Below are positions 11,004 through 22,640 of a stretch of 64,000 nt of DNA, piece after piece. Under the pieces are notes generated by a model that was not told the origin of the DNA, ran no database searches, and saw only the letters and a program-made list of their open reading frames with translations. Every line of letters begins with the position of its first letter. Within the stretch, counting starts at the first letter, position 1. This stretch comes from Carya illinoinensis (lineage: Eukaryota; Streptophyta; Magnoliopsida; Fagales; Juglandaceae). Both the position numbers and the translations under genes were made by a program. Location: contig NC_056755.1 of assembly GCF_018687715.1 (NCBI RefSeq), forward strand, positions 24,198,001 through 24,262,000. Direction: 5' to 3'.

Positions 11004-12480
11004 TTTTTTTTTTTTTTTTTTAAGGAACAACTGTATTAATCATCAAAGATTACAATAAGGACGCAATACAAGAAGGGATAGTTCAATTAAAGCTTCATCA
11101 TTGAGGTCCTCAAGCATGTGTAGCAGAAAGTTTGTGAAACTGATTTGATTCACAATTCGTTTCTGCGGTTTAGTGGACCTAAGACATCACACATCCCTTG
11201 CAGCCATACATTCCCCACAAGGCATGTTCCACGGATTCTTCATGCTGATTACAACTTGAGCACCAAGGATCTGGGACAACCTTTCTCTTGAACATGTTCA
11301 GTTTTGTAGGTAAACTGTTATGACAAGCTTTCCATAGAAATAATCTTTCAGGATTAGGAACATTGATTCTCCAGAGCTTATTCTAATTCTCTTTGTTGAC
11401 ATGGGAATGAGAATTCTGGCCCTTACTTCTGTGATGGAGCTCGAGTTACAGGTGGTATGCACTTATAATAGAAAAGATTCCATTAGAGGTACACCTCCAA
11501 ACAATTTTATTTGGGCTGTTACAATAGCTGATAGAAATCTATCGAATTATCTTAGCTTCTGGTTGAAGAAAAATGTGGTCAGTCACATCAGTCCTCCAAG
11601 CCTTGGCTTCATGATCAATTAGAGCTAAAACTATTTCCTTTGGATCCAGAATCTTTATAGGACTCTGAACTTTGAAGGAGGTGGGAATAGGCAGCCATTT
11701 GTGATGCCAAATTTTAGTATTTGCACCATTTCCAACATGCCAAAACAAGCCTTCCACTAGCAGTGGTTTGCAACCATGATACTTCTCCATATGAGGGATG
11801 AATGCCTTGTGATTGTAGCATTGAGAAACTGGCCATCAAGAAAATATTTGGCAGAAAGAACTTTTGCAGTAAGGGACTCGGGATATTGAAGCAGTCTCCA
11901 CCCTTGTTTGGCCAGCATAGCAAGGTTAAAATACTCAAGATCTCTGAAGCCTAACCCACCAATTGCTTTAGCCTTGCACATTTTATCCCATGGACACCAA
12001 TGGATCCTCTTCTCCTTAGATTTCTGAACCCCCAACTAGAATTGTTGAACCAAACAACCCACTTCCAACAAAAGAGACTTAGAGATCTTGAAAACACCCA
12101 TACTATAGGTAGAGATGGCTTGAATGATTGATTTGAGTAGGATTTCTTTGCTAGCCTGAGATAAGTACTTCATTTTCTAGTTGTTGATCCTCCCTCTGAC
12201 TTTGTCAATGATACTTCTAAAAGCTTTAGTTTTAGATCTCCCAACCTCCACAGGAAGTCCTAGATATTTGTCATAAGGTTGTGAGGACCAGATACTTGCA
12301 ATTTGGGTGATGAGAACTTGAGATTCAGCCCTTTTGTTCTTGCTAAACAGAATGGAAGTTTTGTCCTTATTTAGCCTTTGACCACTGGCCTACTCATAAG
12401 TGTCCAATAGATGTGATAACCTGGACCATTCCAAAGGGTTAGCTTTTCAGAAAAGAAGACAGTCATCTGCAAAAAACATA
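11004..12480 (-). mobile_element. 5'-truncated L1-type LINE with poly(A) tail
   Basis: An 18-T run at 11004-11021 is the poly(A) tail of a minus-strand insertion. Upstream on the minus strand are a zf-RVT-like C-terminal part (11539-11790, WHVGNGANTKIW), the conserved GGLGFRDLEYFNLAMLAKQG segment (11757-12035), and at the 5' end near 12440-12480 a FADDCLLF catalytic motif. The copy begins in the middle of the reverse transcriptase, as expected from incomplete reverse transcription. It interrupts repeat A'. Several stops make it inactive. Confidence 0.85.
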
Positions 12481-13187
12481 TGACTAAAACTTCTTTTATA
12501 ACTCTTGTACAACACTAATTAGGGGTAATTTAGTAAAATTGAAATCCAATTTTTATCAAGTAGCATGCTTACATTCGTTGATTTTCAAATTTGTTGTTAT
12601 TAATTTACTTCTCTTTTTTTTTTTTCCCTCTCTAGTTGAAATTCAAGTGCTAACATTATTCTTTTTTTTTTAAGTGTTTTTAAGATTCAATCTTTTAGTA
12701 GATATAACTTTTGATTTCTAAGGAAATTTGGTAGAGAAAATAATGCAATTTTTGAAAAGTTACTCAACATACTTATAATTTGTAAAGATATAAGCATTTT
12801 TATTATATTTTCACAAACTCATTTTATTTAAAACTTATGCATAGATTTTTCTATATTTATATATGGTTTTTTCTTGGCATGTGTATGTTACGGACATGTT
12901 CCACGCTCTTGCAAATGGCTTCCAATTAGGGGTGTAAAAAAAGCTAAAACACCTATTAATCTAGATCGGAATGGATTGAACTGGTGGGTTTGGTTTGGTT
13001 TGTAACCGGTCTAGGCAGTTCTAGTTCTTAAGAATCAAAATTGGTCCTAAACTGGTTTAGTACCAGTTTTTATATTTTGAAAGTCAATTTGAATCGAACT
13101 AGACCGGTTTATATATATTTTTAAAATTTTTATATTATAAATAAATATTTTAAATATAATTTTTTATATTATAATATATATTCTATG

Positions 13188-14469
13188 TTGACCGGTGCAA
13201 AACTGCAAGTGCACAGTATCGTAGTTTTATAGTAAAGTAATAAGAAGAGTATCGTCCTCAGGGATTGGTACCTTACTCTTGCCAAATACCAAAATTATAC
13301 TAATCTCAATTTTATATAGAGGAATCGCTAAGGTTTTTGTAGTTGCAAATAAAACTAGATCAACTCAAAGAGAAATAAGCAAAGAAAATAAAACTGACTT
13401 TCAAAGATCAAATTCAATGGGGAAGAAAACTTCTAGGAAATCGATTTCACCTAATTCTTCACTATGTTTTTCTCATCCAGCTAATTTAACTTAAACCTCT
13501 TTTGTCTATTAGCAAATCTCTAATTCATCCAAAAGCTTCTTTCGATAGTCAATTGGAATTGACTCTTGGTTATCAATTCACACAAGAATATGCAAATTCA
13601 ATAATCAAGAACGCAATGAGATCAATGATTTAATGACTACATAGGTTCATACAAGTCTTTCGATCTCTATACTTACCTATGCTGAAATATCCAAGATCTA
13701 CCCTATGATTCCCTCTTTCGATAGCAAATCACAAGATTACTTATCATCTAATCAATGGCCAGTTAATTAGAAGCAATAAATTCAGAATAAATCAGATAAA
13801 CAAAGAGAGAATTGCATTAAATTAGCATAGACAATCAAGCATAGTTCGGAAATAGGTTACATCATTTTCCTAGAATGAAGAAAATTTAGCTCATGCTAGA
13901 AATGGAATTCAACATAAACGAATTCACCATAATTGTTATGAGAAGATGGGAAGAAGAAAATAAACACTGAAAAATCCTCCTTGCAACCTCAACTCGTCGT
14001 CAAAAGCTCAAGGGAACGATTCAACGCTTTTCTCTCGTCCGTACTCGTGTATGATTCCAACGTACGTGCAATAATTAGAATTCCATCTCCAAAACAAATG
14101 AATTGAATCCTTCTAGCTGTGTTTTTCTGTCCCAAAGAGTGTTCTCCAGTCAAAACTCGCGGCCCTAGAGTGAAAAATTGCTTTTATATGGTCTCACGAC
14201 GGAAAACCTAAAATCTGTCAAAATACGATGTTCGCTCGAGCGGGGTGTCGAGTGCGCGTCGAGCGTCCGACTCTGTCTGATTTCGCTCGAGCGTCCTATC
14301 GAGCGCACATCGAGCGTTCGACTCTGCCTGATTTCGCTCGAGCGTCCTATCGAGCGTTCGACTCTGCCTGATTTCGCTCGAGCGGCCAATGTCTCCGCTC
14401 GAGCGATCTTCATTTTTCAGCAACCCGCTCGAGCTCCCTGTCGAGCGGCAGTCGAGCGTTTGAATCTGC
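13188..14469 (-). mobile_element. Solo-like LTR related to the Athila-like family
   Basis: On the minus strand this starts TGCAGATTCAAACGC (14469), carries the CTCGAG array, and then a block shared with 17636-17700 that includes a TATA box (CATATAAAAGC, near 14182-14190). It ends near 13188 with a CCTGAGGACGA-like segment (near 13256) also found at 18420. Possible target duplications are CTATG at 13183 and ATATG at 14470, with one mismatch. There is no internal region. It sits inside the hAT-like element. Exact ends are uncertain by a few bases. Confidence 0.65.
14232..14457. repeat. CTCGAG palindrome array 2
   Basis: Six GCTCGAG palindromes and numerous TCGAGCG half sites, with the same spacer vocabulary as array 1 but a different order and number. 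On the minus strand it ends about 40 bases before the LTR TATA box. Confidence 0.9.
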
Positions 14470-14911
14470 AATATGAAATTTTTGCAAGTCATCATATGTT
14501 AAATTTCTAATTAATATAACATGAAATTTTGATTTTAAACATGAACATTAATATTAAGTTACTAATAAAAACTTACCTTTCATAAATTAATTTTTGTAAT
14601 AAGTTAGACACTAATTATACTATATTAGTATAATTATACACTAATAAATTAGTAATTGTTAATAATAAATACTAAATTTTAGCATTTAAATTTAGTGTTA
14701 AAAAAATTATAATACTAAACTTATGTAGTGCTACACATGTAAATGATAAACTAGAAAAATTGAACCAAATGCACCGAAATCGAGATAATTGAAAGTTTTG
14801 ATTTTGGTGATGAATTGGTCCATATTGGTTCGTAAATTTATAAAATCGGCGTATACTGGTTCAGTTCTAAAATTTTTACTAAACCAAACCTATTATACCC
14901 CTACTTCCAAT

Positions 14912-15951
14912 AACCTGTACAAAGAAAACAATAAATGGGGCTCGATGTGGTTTGAGACAACTGTTATGCCTAAGTCAGGGTGAGTTGTGTAGAGTATTGC
15001 AATCCTCAAAAAATAGTTTTGAAGTTGCCTCTAAAGTGTGCTATGACCCCATATATATAGAGCAAGCATTTAATAGATATGACTTGCCTAATGGCTTGTT
15101 CCTCTTTGATTCTGATGAGACTACCGATTGTTAGCACTTCAAATCTATTGTCATGTCAAGTTGGATCGATATCCTGGGCGAGTAATTTAGGCAATTATCT
15201 CCCTAGGAATTGTTCTTTTTAATCCTTTCCATTACCTTATTAATTTGTTATTAATGATGGTTAGGCTAGAGTTCTACACAATAAGTTTGCTGATTGTGGC
15301 AATGATTCTTCTTTAAATGGGCTCGTGATCTTGGGTCTATGCGCCCTTAAGGTGTGGGGATTTGGCCCACTCTCTAGGAGAGGATAGTTGTCCTTCCAAG
15401 TACCTCACAAACTCCTCACATAGGTGTGATGGGAATTTCCACTTCATTTGTACCATTTTAGTGCCCTTATGTTGCTTCACTTCATTCCCTGTCATTTCCT
15501 TGACAACATGTATTCCCATGTTTGGGATGGCATGTGCCGTTTTACCTTCAACGTCCTCTTGTGCAATGCACATTATAGGATTTGCTCAAGTCACCCTTTT
15601 GTCTATGACACCCATCATTTCCTTATTGGGAGCCACTCAACCATAGTTGCATCCCCTCTTAAAACTCCTTCCCCTCTTAGTTCTAGATTTCTTGCCACTT
15701 CATTCCCTTTCAAACTCTAATTGTCTTATGCCATTGTGCCTCCCTTCAAAACCTAACTCTTTTCTCCTTTAGTCTTCTGCCAAATTTTATCTTTTTATCA
15801 TTGATGGCTCTGCTGCAATGCTTGTTGCTTTGGTGCCCATCGCCCTCATGGTTCTTCCCTCCAGTTTGGGGTTGCTGGTTCATATTGTCCAAATGACTTC
15901 GATGGGCATTGTTGGTCTGCAACTACTTATCAAGCCAACTTGGATATGTTA
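14912..15951. other. Old unassigned sequence
   Basis: Continuous with 20376 onwards once the MITE and solo LTR are removed. Short ORFs on both strands are interrupted and I recognise no domain in them. It may be part of the same decayed gypsy-type gene suggested for 20376-22640. Confidence 0.35.
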
Positions 15952-16345
15952 AGAGCATTCACATTGGTTTAGGCATATGCATATGCAAAATCACATCTTT
16001 TGGAGATCCAATTTGCCACACAAGCAAAATTTCCACATTGGCTTATGCAAATTTGAGACAAAATAATAATAAAATATTATCATTTTTTTTTTTTTTTGCT
16101 TTTTTTTTAATAGGATTTGATATTCAAATATGTAAAATATTTAAGTAAAATATTTTTTGGGGAGTGAATGAGTAAAATATGTAGTAAAATATTTAAAGGT
16201 AAAATATGTAGAAAGAGAGTGGGAGGAGAGAAAAAGAATGAATAAAATATGTTTTGGAGAGTGAATAGTAGATCTTTAAACATGTAAAGGTACTGTTCAT
16301 AGCTATGCAAATATTTGAAGATGCATAATCCAATGTAGATGAATT
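15952..16345. mobile_element. MITE with CACATTGG / CCAATGT ends
   Basis: The left end AGAGCATTCACATTGG and right end CCAATGTAGATGAATTT are imperfect inverted copies, followed inward by GGCATATGCA-like and TATGCATCTT-like sequence. The interior is AT-rich with repeated TAAAATATG motifs and a T run at 16081-16108. There is no coding capacity. This end pattern is common among plant MITEs; the superfamily is not decided. Confidence 0.6.
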
Positions 16346-17411
16346 TAGGCTCATATTATGCAAATATGACTTCTACTCGATACCCGACATGGTGTTTTTG
16401 ACTTGGAGGGATTTGGTAAGCGAGTTGCTATGTGTACAAGCATTGTGACGCCCCCAACTCCCATGTACATACATGTGGAAATCAAGGCATCGGGATGATG
16501 ACAACCTGGGTCACACATCCCATCGCCAAGTGCCAAGTGTGTGTACATGCAACAAGTGTACAATAAAATCACGCAGTGGATAATAACAGTCTTATACTAA
16601 GTACCAGAATTTTTGTTTAAATACAAATTTGCTTAAAACACAAGTGTACCAAAATATTACAAGTTTAACATCATTTCAAATCCAAATTACATAATATAAA
16701 AACCAGTAGAGATAATTTTCAATATAAAACAACTCCAAGTCAATATTCTAGCGAAGCCGCCTCCTCGGGCTCAGCCTCCTCCTCCTTAAACTATGCATCA
16801 AAATCTACGGTACCAAGATGGTGCCATAAGTAAGTAATAACCCAAACGCCATAAGATAAAAATATATTAAACTCAACAATATGCATGAAAGGATGCCAAT
16901 TGCACATGTCTCATAAATCTACATTTTTGCACGCACGCCAAAAATCTCATTTGGCTCAAAATATATCCTTTAACCAAACCTTGTCATTTTCTCATAAAAT
17001 GGCCCAAAATCTGAGTCTCAAATCCATTTCCATTTTCTTTAACCAAATGCACCATGACCTCCCCTAGGGGTCATCCGCACACCCTGGCCCCCTTCGTCAC
17101 ACCATGAGTAACGACCATGTGTGTAACTTTGTAACGAGCGATGCCCAGTTTCATGCCCAGCACGTACGTAGCTAAGCATCCTCTAGCCCCCGCCAGCAGA
17201 GGGGTCACGGAGTCGGTACGAGAGCGTTACCATCCAGCCCGCTCCCGTTGTCTGATTGAGCTGAATTATTGCATTTTTAATGCTTTTGGAACCAATATAT
17301 ATTAATTCTTTTATTACTTTATCATTGGTTTTATATGGAAAAATGAATAAATCAAAGTTGTGATTTTAATTGATTTTTATCAACTGTTGATTAATATGGA
17401 TTATGGTACAT

Positions 17412-17632
17412 ATCGCTCGAGAGGCGGCTTCTGGCCGCTCTAGCGAAGTCAGGCAGATTCAAACGCTCGACTTCCGCTCGACAGTGGGCTCGAGCGAGTT
17501 GCGGGAAAAGCCGCCGCTCGAGCGAATTCAGGCAGAGTCGAACGCTCGATATTCGCTCGACAGGCCGCTTGAGCGAATTCAGGCAGAGTCGAACGCTTGA
17601 TGTTCGCTCAACAGGCCGCTCGAGCAAATATC
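17412..17632. repeat. CTCGAG palindrome array 3
   Basis: Four intact CTCGAG sites and several decayed ones (for example CGCTTGAGCG), with CTCGAC and CTCGAT half sites and spacers carrying GAATTCAGGCAGAGTCGAAC. It ends about 37 bases before the TATA box at 17669. Decay is mostly C-to-T or G-to-A at CpG. Confidence 0.9.
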
Positions 17633-17668
17633 GTATTTTACAGATCATGGTTTATTCCGCCGTCAGAG

Positions 17669-17676
17669 TATATAAA
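17669..17676 (+). promoter_or_regulatory. LTR TATA box
   Basis: TATATAAA just downstream of palindrome array 3. It marks the probable U3/R border, so the array occupies the usual enhancer position of the LTR. Confidence 0.55.
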
Positions 17677-18520
17677 TGATTTTTTACATCTTATGGCCGA
17701 CTTTTGGCTGGAAAACTCAGTTTTGAGTAAAGAAACACTTAGAATTCATTATTTTCCATTGATTTTCATTCAGATTCGGAGAGGAGGACTCATACAATTG
17801 ATCATTCACGCAGCTACACAATTTTCACTGCATCATTCACTCACACTGCAGCAGATTGAAGAACTCCTTGAGGGGTCCAATTGCCACTGCAGCTCAGCCT
17901 CCTCCACCGCTTCGAATCTTCATCTCCATTCAATTGGCTTGATCTTTTCAATTCCCTACTTGCTATTTCATTTCAGTTTTGAGTTTCTGAATTATTTTGG
18001 AGAATTTTGATATAGACGTTTGAGTAATTTATTTGTTATTCATTTAATTCATGTTATTTATTTTTATCGTTTCGTTAAGCTTTCATTTTAATAGTGATTA
18101 CAATTACTGTAGTTTAATTTAAGAATTTGTGATTTGAATACAATGATGAACCCTAGAACATTGATTTTGGGGCTTTACAATTTTCAGTGCATGTTTTGTC
18201 AATTACTTTCTAATTTAGTTTAATTCTTAATTTAGTTTTATTAAATTCTGAGTTTAATCCATTAGTCCTTTACATTCCAATCCGACAATCAAAATCCAAA
18301 AATATGAATCTAGTCCAAGACTAGTGTCCTCTCCCATCCATTGCACATACCATCATTTTATTTTCTCTTTGTGAAGTTTTTCACCTTTTTCAACGAGTTT
18401 GTTTTTTTAAGTAACTTTCCCTGAGGAGACGATCTATAAATTTATTCCTAATTATTACACGACATCCTCCTACACTTGGGATAGCTTTAGTGCTACTCAT
18501 TTTTGAGTGAGTCAAGTTTT

Positions 18521-18537
18521 TAGCGCCGTTGCCGGGG
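18521..18537 (+). promoter_or_regulatory. Primer binding site, tRNA-Asp type
   Basis: TAGCGCCGTTGCCGGGG differs at one base from the complement of the plant tRNA-Asp 3' end including CCA (TGGCGCCGTTGCCGGGG). It lies seven bases after the LTR end, as in Athila-type elements. Confidence 0.85.
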
Positions 18538-18598
18538 AAAGTATTTTAGCTTAAATTTAAACTCGTTATTTTTGTTATGCTCTTTAAACTGATGTTTC

Positions 18599-18930
18599 AT
18601 GTCATGGGTGAAGGACAGTTCAAATAGGTTGCTTAGAGTCACATCGAGTGTTGAGAGTAGTATACACAGTTTGGAGATAGATAGCTCTTCTATCTTTTCT
18701 ATTAGTGAGTCAGGTGAGGAAATTGAAATTGAACCAGAAAATATGGCTGCACCTGCACCACGCACTCTTAAGGATTATTTGCAACCCACTCGCACCACTA
18801 CACCTTCATGCATTGTTTTACCTGAAGATGCATCTAATTTCTCTATTAAGCATGGCATGATGTCAGTGATACCTCAGTTCCACGGGATGGATTCTAAGAG
18901 TCCTTACCTCAGTGATACCTTCATGTGTAT
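18599..18930 (+). pseudogene. Athila-like gag N-terminus, truncated
   Basis: The reading contains APRTLKDYLQPTRT, then PSCIVLPEDASNF and FHGMDSKSPYL, the conserved start of plant Athila-type gag proteins. In the family this continues into a HLKEFEEVC-like segment; here it breaks right after SPYL and enters unrelated bases before the element end. About 110 residues of what is normally a several-hundred-residue gag remain. Confidence 0.8.
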
Positions 18931-19899
18931 ATGGATTGTGAGTCATTGTTGCCCAGTGACAACCCAGGGGACGTCACTCAGTATATTACGCTCCCGAGTG
19001 ACCAGAGGAGCTCCACCGAGATAATGCCCCATCTCGGCTTGGGGTCGTGATACATACGCACCGAAAATCCATATACACATGAAAACCCAGTTTTCCATTT
19101 CCAACACATGTACATATATGCCATTATGCAGAAAAAATCTAATTTTTCCTTTCTAAACATGAATATGCATGCTCCATGCAATGCACACCTCAAGACACAA
19201 TTTATCCAACAAATCTCAACACCAACAACAAACAAATAACTCCTTCCTCAAATCCATCCGACCCCCAACTCTTCGGACTCAGTCCGAAATAACCACCCAG
19301 TCACAAATTTATTGTAAAAGTAATAATATATTTAAATCTAAAATGAAATTTAGAAAATATTTATAGCGCTATATAACAATTTTTGAAGGACCAACGAGCT
19401 GCAAAAGGCTAAGAAAAAGTAACGTAACAGTGCAAAAGTACTGTGGCCGTGGGTTGTAAAATACTCACTTTTGAATGGGGATGATCCAAGGTTTGAAATT
19501 GATAGGGAATGACTTAGATGTATTTATGAAGCTAGTGAAAGAGAGAGTTGGTCGTGGTTGGCGGAGGAAACGGCAGTGGAAGTGAAAAATGGCCAAAATG
19601 AAGTTGAGCTCGTGGGGCTACTCCGGCAACGGATCGGAGTTAGAAATGGGTGGTTTAGGATGGAAAGAGGTCGGTTATGAAGTTGTGAAAAGATGGTAGC
19701 CGGAGGTGGAACGATGGCTGCGTTGGAGCTCAAAAACGCCGCAGCTTGGAGGAGCTCGTGGCGGCTAACAGTGGCTCGAATGAAGGTGAAATTTTGTGGG
19801 ATGATCACCGGCCGGAGGGGAAGAAATGTAGGTGGGTGTTGTGCCACACGGTGGCAGCTGACGGCGGTTCTGGGCTGTTGAAGGAAAACAGTGAAATGG

Positions 19900-20020
19900 A
19901 GGGGGAGAGAGAGATGCACGCGGGAGGGAGAGAACCGGAGGAAGAAAGAGAAGAAAAAAGAAAGAAAAAAGAGAAAGAAAAAGAAAAGAAAAAAAAAGAA
20001 AAAGAGAAAAAGAAAAGATA
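19900..20020. repeat. Purine-rich tract in LTR
   Basis: Sibling of the tract at 1880-2010, made of AAAG/GAAA units on the plus strand. Low complexity; ORFs over it are not genes. Confidence 0.8.
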
Positions 20021-20375
20021 AGGGAAAGAAATGAGGTCCAATCTTCACCTTTGGAGTCCAAAAACTGATCCGATGAAAACAACTTTAAAAGCTATAAAAC
20101 GAATAAAATAATTTAAACATCACATCTAGCTAAAATATAATAAATAACTAGTAAATACTAACAATAATTTTAAATCTAAAAACAAATTAAAATAAATTAC
20201 ATAGCAATTTAAACTCAAAACAATAATTAATATTAAGAAAGCTCTACAAAATAATTTTCACAGCTAATTAAATCCAATTAAAATACAATAATTTAAAATA
20301 AAAGAACCAATATTTTAATTAAATTAAAATACTTCTTCAGTGAAAATACACGTAAAAACGGGCTATCACAAGCAT

Positions 20376-22640
20376 GTTTCTTATGGGACTCTATCTCCCT
20401 TTCTGTTGCCCTATTCAAAATATTTTGGACATTTTGGGTTTGGCTCCTTTGTAGCTCCTCCCTAATGTTTGGAGGTTTTTTTGGCATGTTGCATGGTGTA
20501 GCGCTAGGTTTTGGAGCCCATTGGCAAGGAATATCTTGACCTCACTACTCGAGAGTTCCTTTATATGCACAATGTTAGTCACCTTGATGTAAACTAAGGG
20601 TGGTGCATTTGGAAGGTCGCTATTCACATGCCAATGAGTGGCATAATAAAGTCTTCTTTGTTTTAGATGATGGCTAGGAATTCTAGTTGAGGGAAGCCAA
20701 CAGTTGGGAATTTCCGATTAGGGATTTAAGGGGTGTTCTTCTTGAGGGCTGCAACTTCACCATCACCCCTTTTGATCGTGATCTGGCCCACTTGCACTTG
20801 ATCTATGCTTGGGTTGATCAGAACAACAATGCTACTTGGTTTGATGTTCTCCTTACTCATGTGAACATTAACTGGTTCTTGGTATTGCTAAATTGATCTC
20901 GCATTGTTGGTCACTAGTTTTTTAGCAAGTCTTCTCATCCTCATGGGGAAAAATAGAGTTCCTTCCATTTCTCTAGGGAAAAAGGGAAAAGGCCCCCTGC
21001 CAGGATAGTGACTCGGTTCACAGAGGGAGTGAATCTACTAGTGAGTCAAGTTCTAGGGGCGGGGTTTCCATTCCTTTGGGAGGTGTTGCACAGCAGCATC
21101 AGGTCCCACCACCACTAGGAGGCAGTGGGTCAGTTCGACCAGCTTCAACAACCTTTGACTTTCTAGAAGCGATTATGTGCTAGGCGGAGGCAGACTTGGC
21201 ATTAGTGTTGGATGTTGAGTCGCTTGAGCAGGCTGATTGTGAGAGGTAGACATGGTGCCAATGAAGAGGTAGACATTGACATGGTTCTACATTCTACATT
21301 TTTGGAGCCTATTTTGAGGTTCCTATGGGCCGTGAGATGCCCTTTCAAGAAATTGGCGAGATGCCATTGGCACCAAAAGTTGATACTGAGGTGCTTGGGT
21401 CTTGTGAGGAGGTATAGCCTTGATCGGATAGGGAGTCCCTTTCACCATTTGTGCCTTCCACGGTCTCTAATGGCGTAACTTATTATATTCCATTTACTCC
21501 TTAGGGGTTATCTTCCAATGAGACCTCAAGTTTAGATTTTAGTGAAGGTTCAGGTTTCCATCCATTCCTCGTCTTTGGCACCTTGCCCCCTTATCTAGAT
21601 GAGACTTCAGCACAAGCCCATCCTCTGGATCATGTTGAGCAACATCGGCATGATAGCTTTGCGGCCCCAACTACCTTCCCACTGTGATTCCCTAAAGTCT
21701 CCCCACCGCACAGCTTTGGGCTAGCGAGTAACTCCATAGCTTCTTTTGCTACGGGGAGTTGAACTTGTTAGGATTGCCAGACCCTAGGGTTGGTCCCGAG
21801 GCCCCTTGGGGTCCCATTTCTAGGGGCCTACCTAGCAAGCAGATAGCTACATGGATGAGTCTATTAGTGATACTACACACAGGCTTAGAGATTTTCTATC
21901 CTCAGTAAGTCCCTTTAATTTTGTCATCGTGCCATCTCCCTTTCTATTTTAAAATCTTAATTGGTTCCATGTCTCTGGGAGTTGACCAACTTATGGCTCG
22001 GATTGTTGACCGCCAAGCCTACTTGGAAGAAGAGAATTGAACTCTGCACCTCTTTGTTGAAAAGGCCCATTGGGTGTTTTCATGGTGCGGGCAAAGAGAG
22101 ATGACATGGAAGAGCCTCTTTCTCACGTGGAGTCTTACTCCCACACACTGGAGGATGATGTTTTCATCCTTAGGGACAATGTGGTTGACCTCCGGTGTGA
22201 TTTGTAGAAGTCTCATGAGGAGGTGATATGGTGCTACTTCGAGGCCAAAATCTTGGAGGACGAATATTACATGCTTTGGGAGAGGTTCCAACACCTGGAC
22301 AAGGAGTTAGAGGAGACTAAACAACTCAACCTTGACTACATTACTAGGGTAGCTAGTCTGAGGATGCTCGGCTGGTTCTTACCATAGATTTCCATGCCAC
22401 CCTTAGCAAGAAAGCCCACACTGAAGCTCAATTGGAGGAGGTGAACAAAGAGCTCAAGGGGCATGAGCAATGATTTATGGAACTTGACTTGGTGAAGGAG
22501 ACTTACAGGTTAAAGTTGGCCGCCTCCAAGCAGAAGGTGGTTGAATTTGAAGCTGAACTAGGAGCCTCCAAAGATGAGGTTATTTGCCTCTCCCCCCAGC
22601 TCGTAGCAGCCAAGGGCGTTTGTGATAGAGAATGGGGATT
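20376..22640 (+). pseudogene. Decayed putative gypsy-type transposon gene
   Basis: Frame-shifted pieces suggest one old gene. Near 20520-20720 is a REFLYMHNVSHLDVN-like stretch followed by NWEFPI-like sequence, and near 22480-22610 a heptad-rich stretch (KLAASKQKVVEFEAELGASK) that looks like a coiled coil. This order resembles the plant 'putative gypsy type transposon' protein family. It has many stops, and the solo LTR at 16444-20370 is inserted into it. The function of the family is unknown. The assignment is by general look and is weak. Confidence 0.35.

Larger units (their letters stand above)
9521..12851. repeat. 1.8-kb direct repeat, copy A' (interrupted)
   Basis: Same block and orientation as 2980-4763. 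The match runs from TGCCCCTTAATC through the TATA box and small ORF to GCATAGATTTTTC. It is split by a LINE at about 11004-12480, after which the repeat resumes at GACTAAAACTTC. A segment at 10275-10480, including an inverted GCTAGCA pair, replaces the LINE scrap of copy A. Confidence 0.75.
12927..14903. mobile_element. hAT-like DNA element with 8-bp target duplication
   Basis: The element begins TAGGGGTGTAA (12927) and ends TTATACCCCTA (14903), an 11-base inverted repeat with one mismatch. CTTCCAAT flanks it perfectly on both sides (12919-12926 and 14904-14911). An 8-bp duplication and this type of end fit the hAT superfamily. The interior is AT-rich with repeated AACCGG-like motifs and no transposase. 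About 1.28 kb of the interior is a nested LTR, so the original element was roughly 0.7 kb and non-autonomous. Confidence 0.8.
17253..18945 (+). mobile_element. Athila-like retroelement, internally deleted
   Basis: The element begins TGATTGAGCTG (17253) and its last bases are GTGAGTCA (18945). TTGTC (17248-17252) and TTGTT (18946-18950) are an almost perfect 5-bp target duplication. A full 5' LTR (17253-18514, ending TGAGTGAGTCA) is followed by a primer site and a gag start. The gag stops abruptly and only about eight bases of 3' LTR end remain. A single deletion removing nearly the whole interior and 3' LTR would explain this. Confidence 0.85.
16444..20370. mobile_element. TGTGAC-family solo LTR with AGCAT target duplication
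   Basis: The LTR runs from TGTGACGCCCCC (16444) to GGCTATCACA (20370). AGCAT flanks it on both sides (16439-16443 and 20371-20375). No internal region is present, so it is a solo LTR formed by recombination between two LTRs. It is interrupted at 17253-18945 by an Athila-like remnant. Without that insert it is about 2.2 kb. Confidence 0.9.

Noticed and set aside
2980..12851. Repeats A and A' as LTRs of one large element with the LINE as cargo
   Set aside because: The ends lack TG...CA, no primer site or purine tract is seen inside, and no target duplication was found.
19524..20082. 174-codon minus-strand ORF
   Set aside because: Same tract as above in the second LTR; the sibling copies do not keep the reading.
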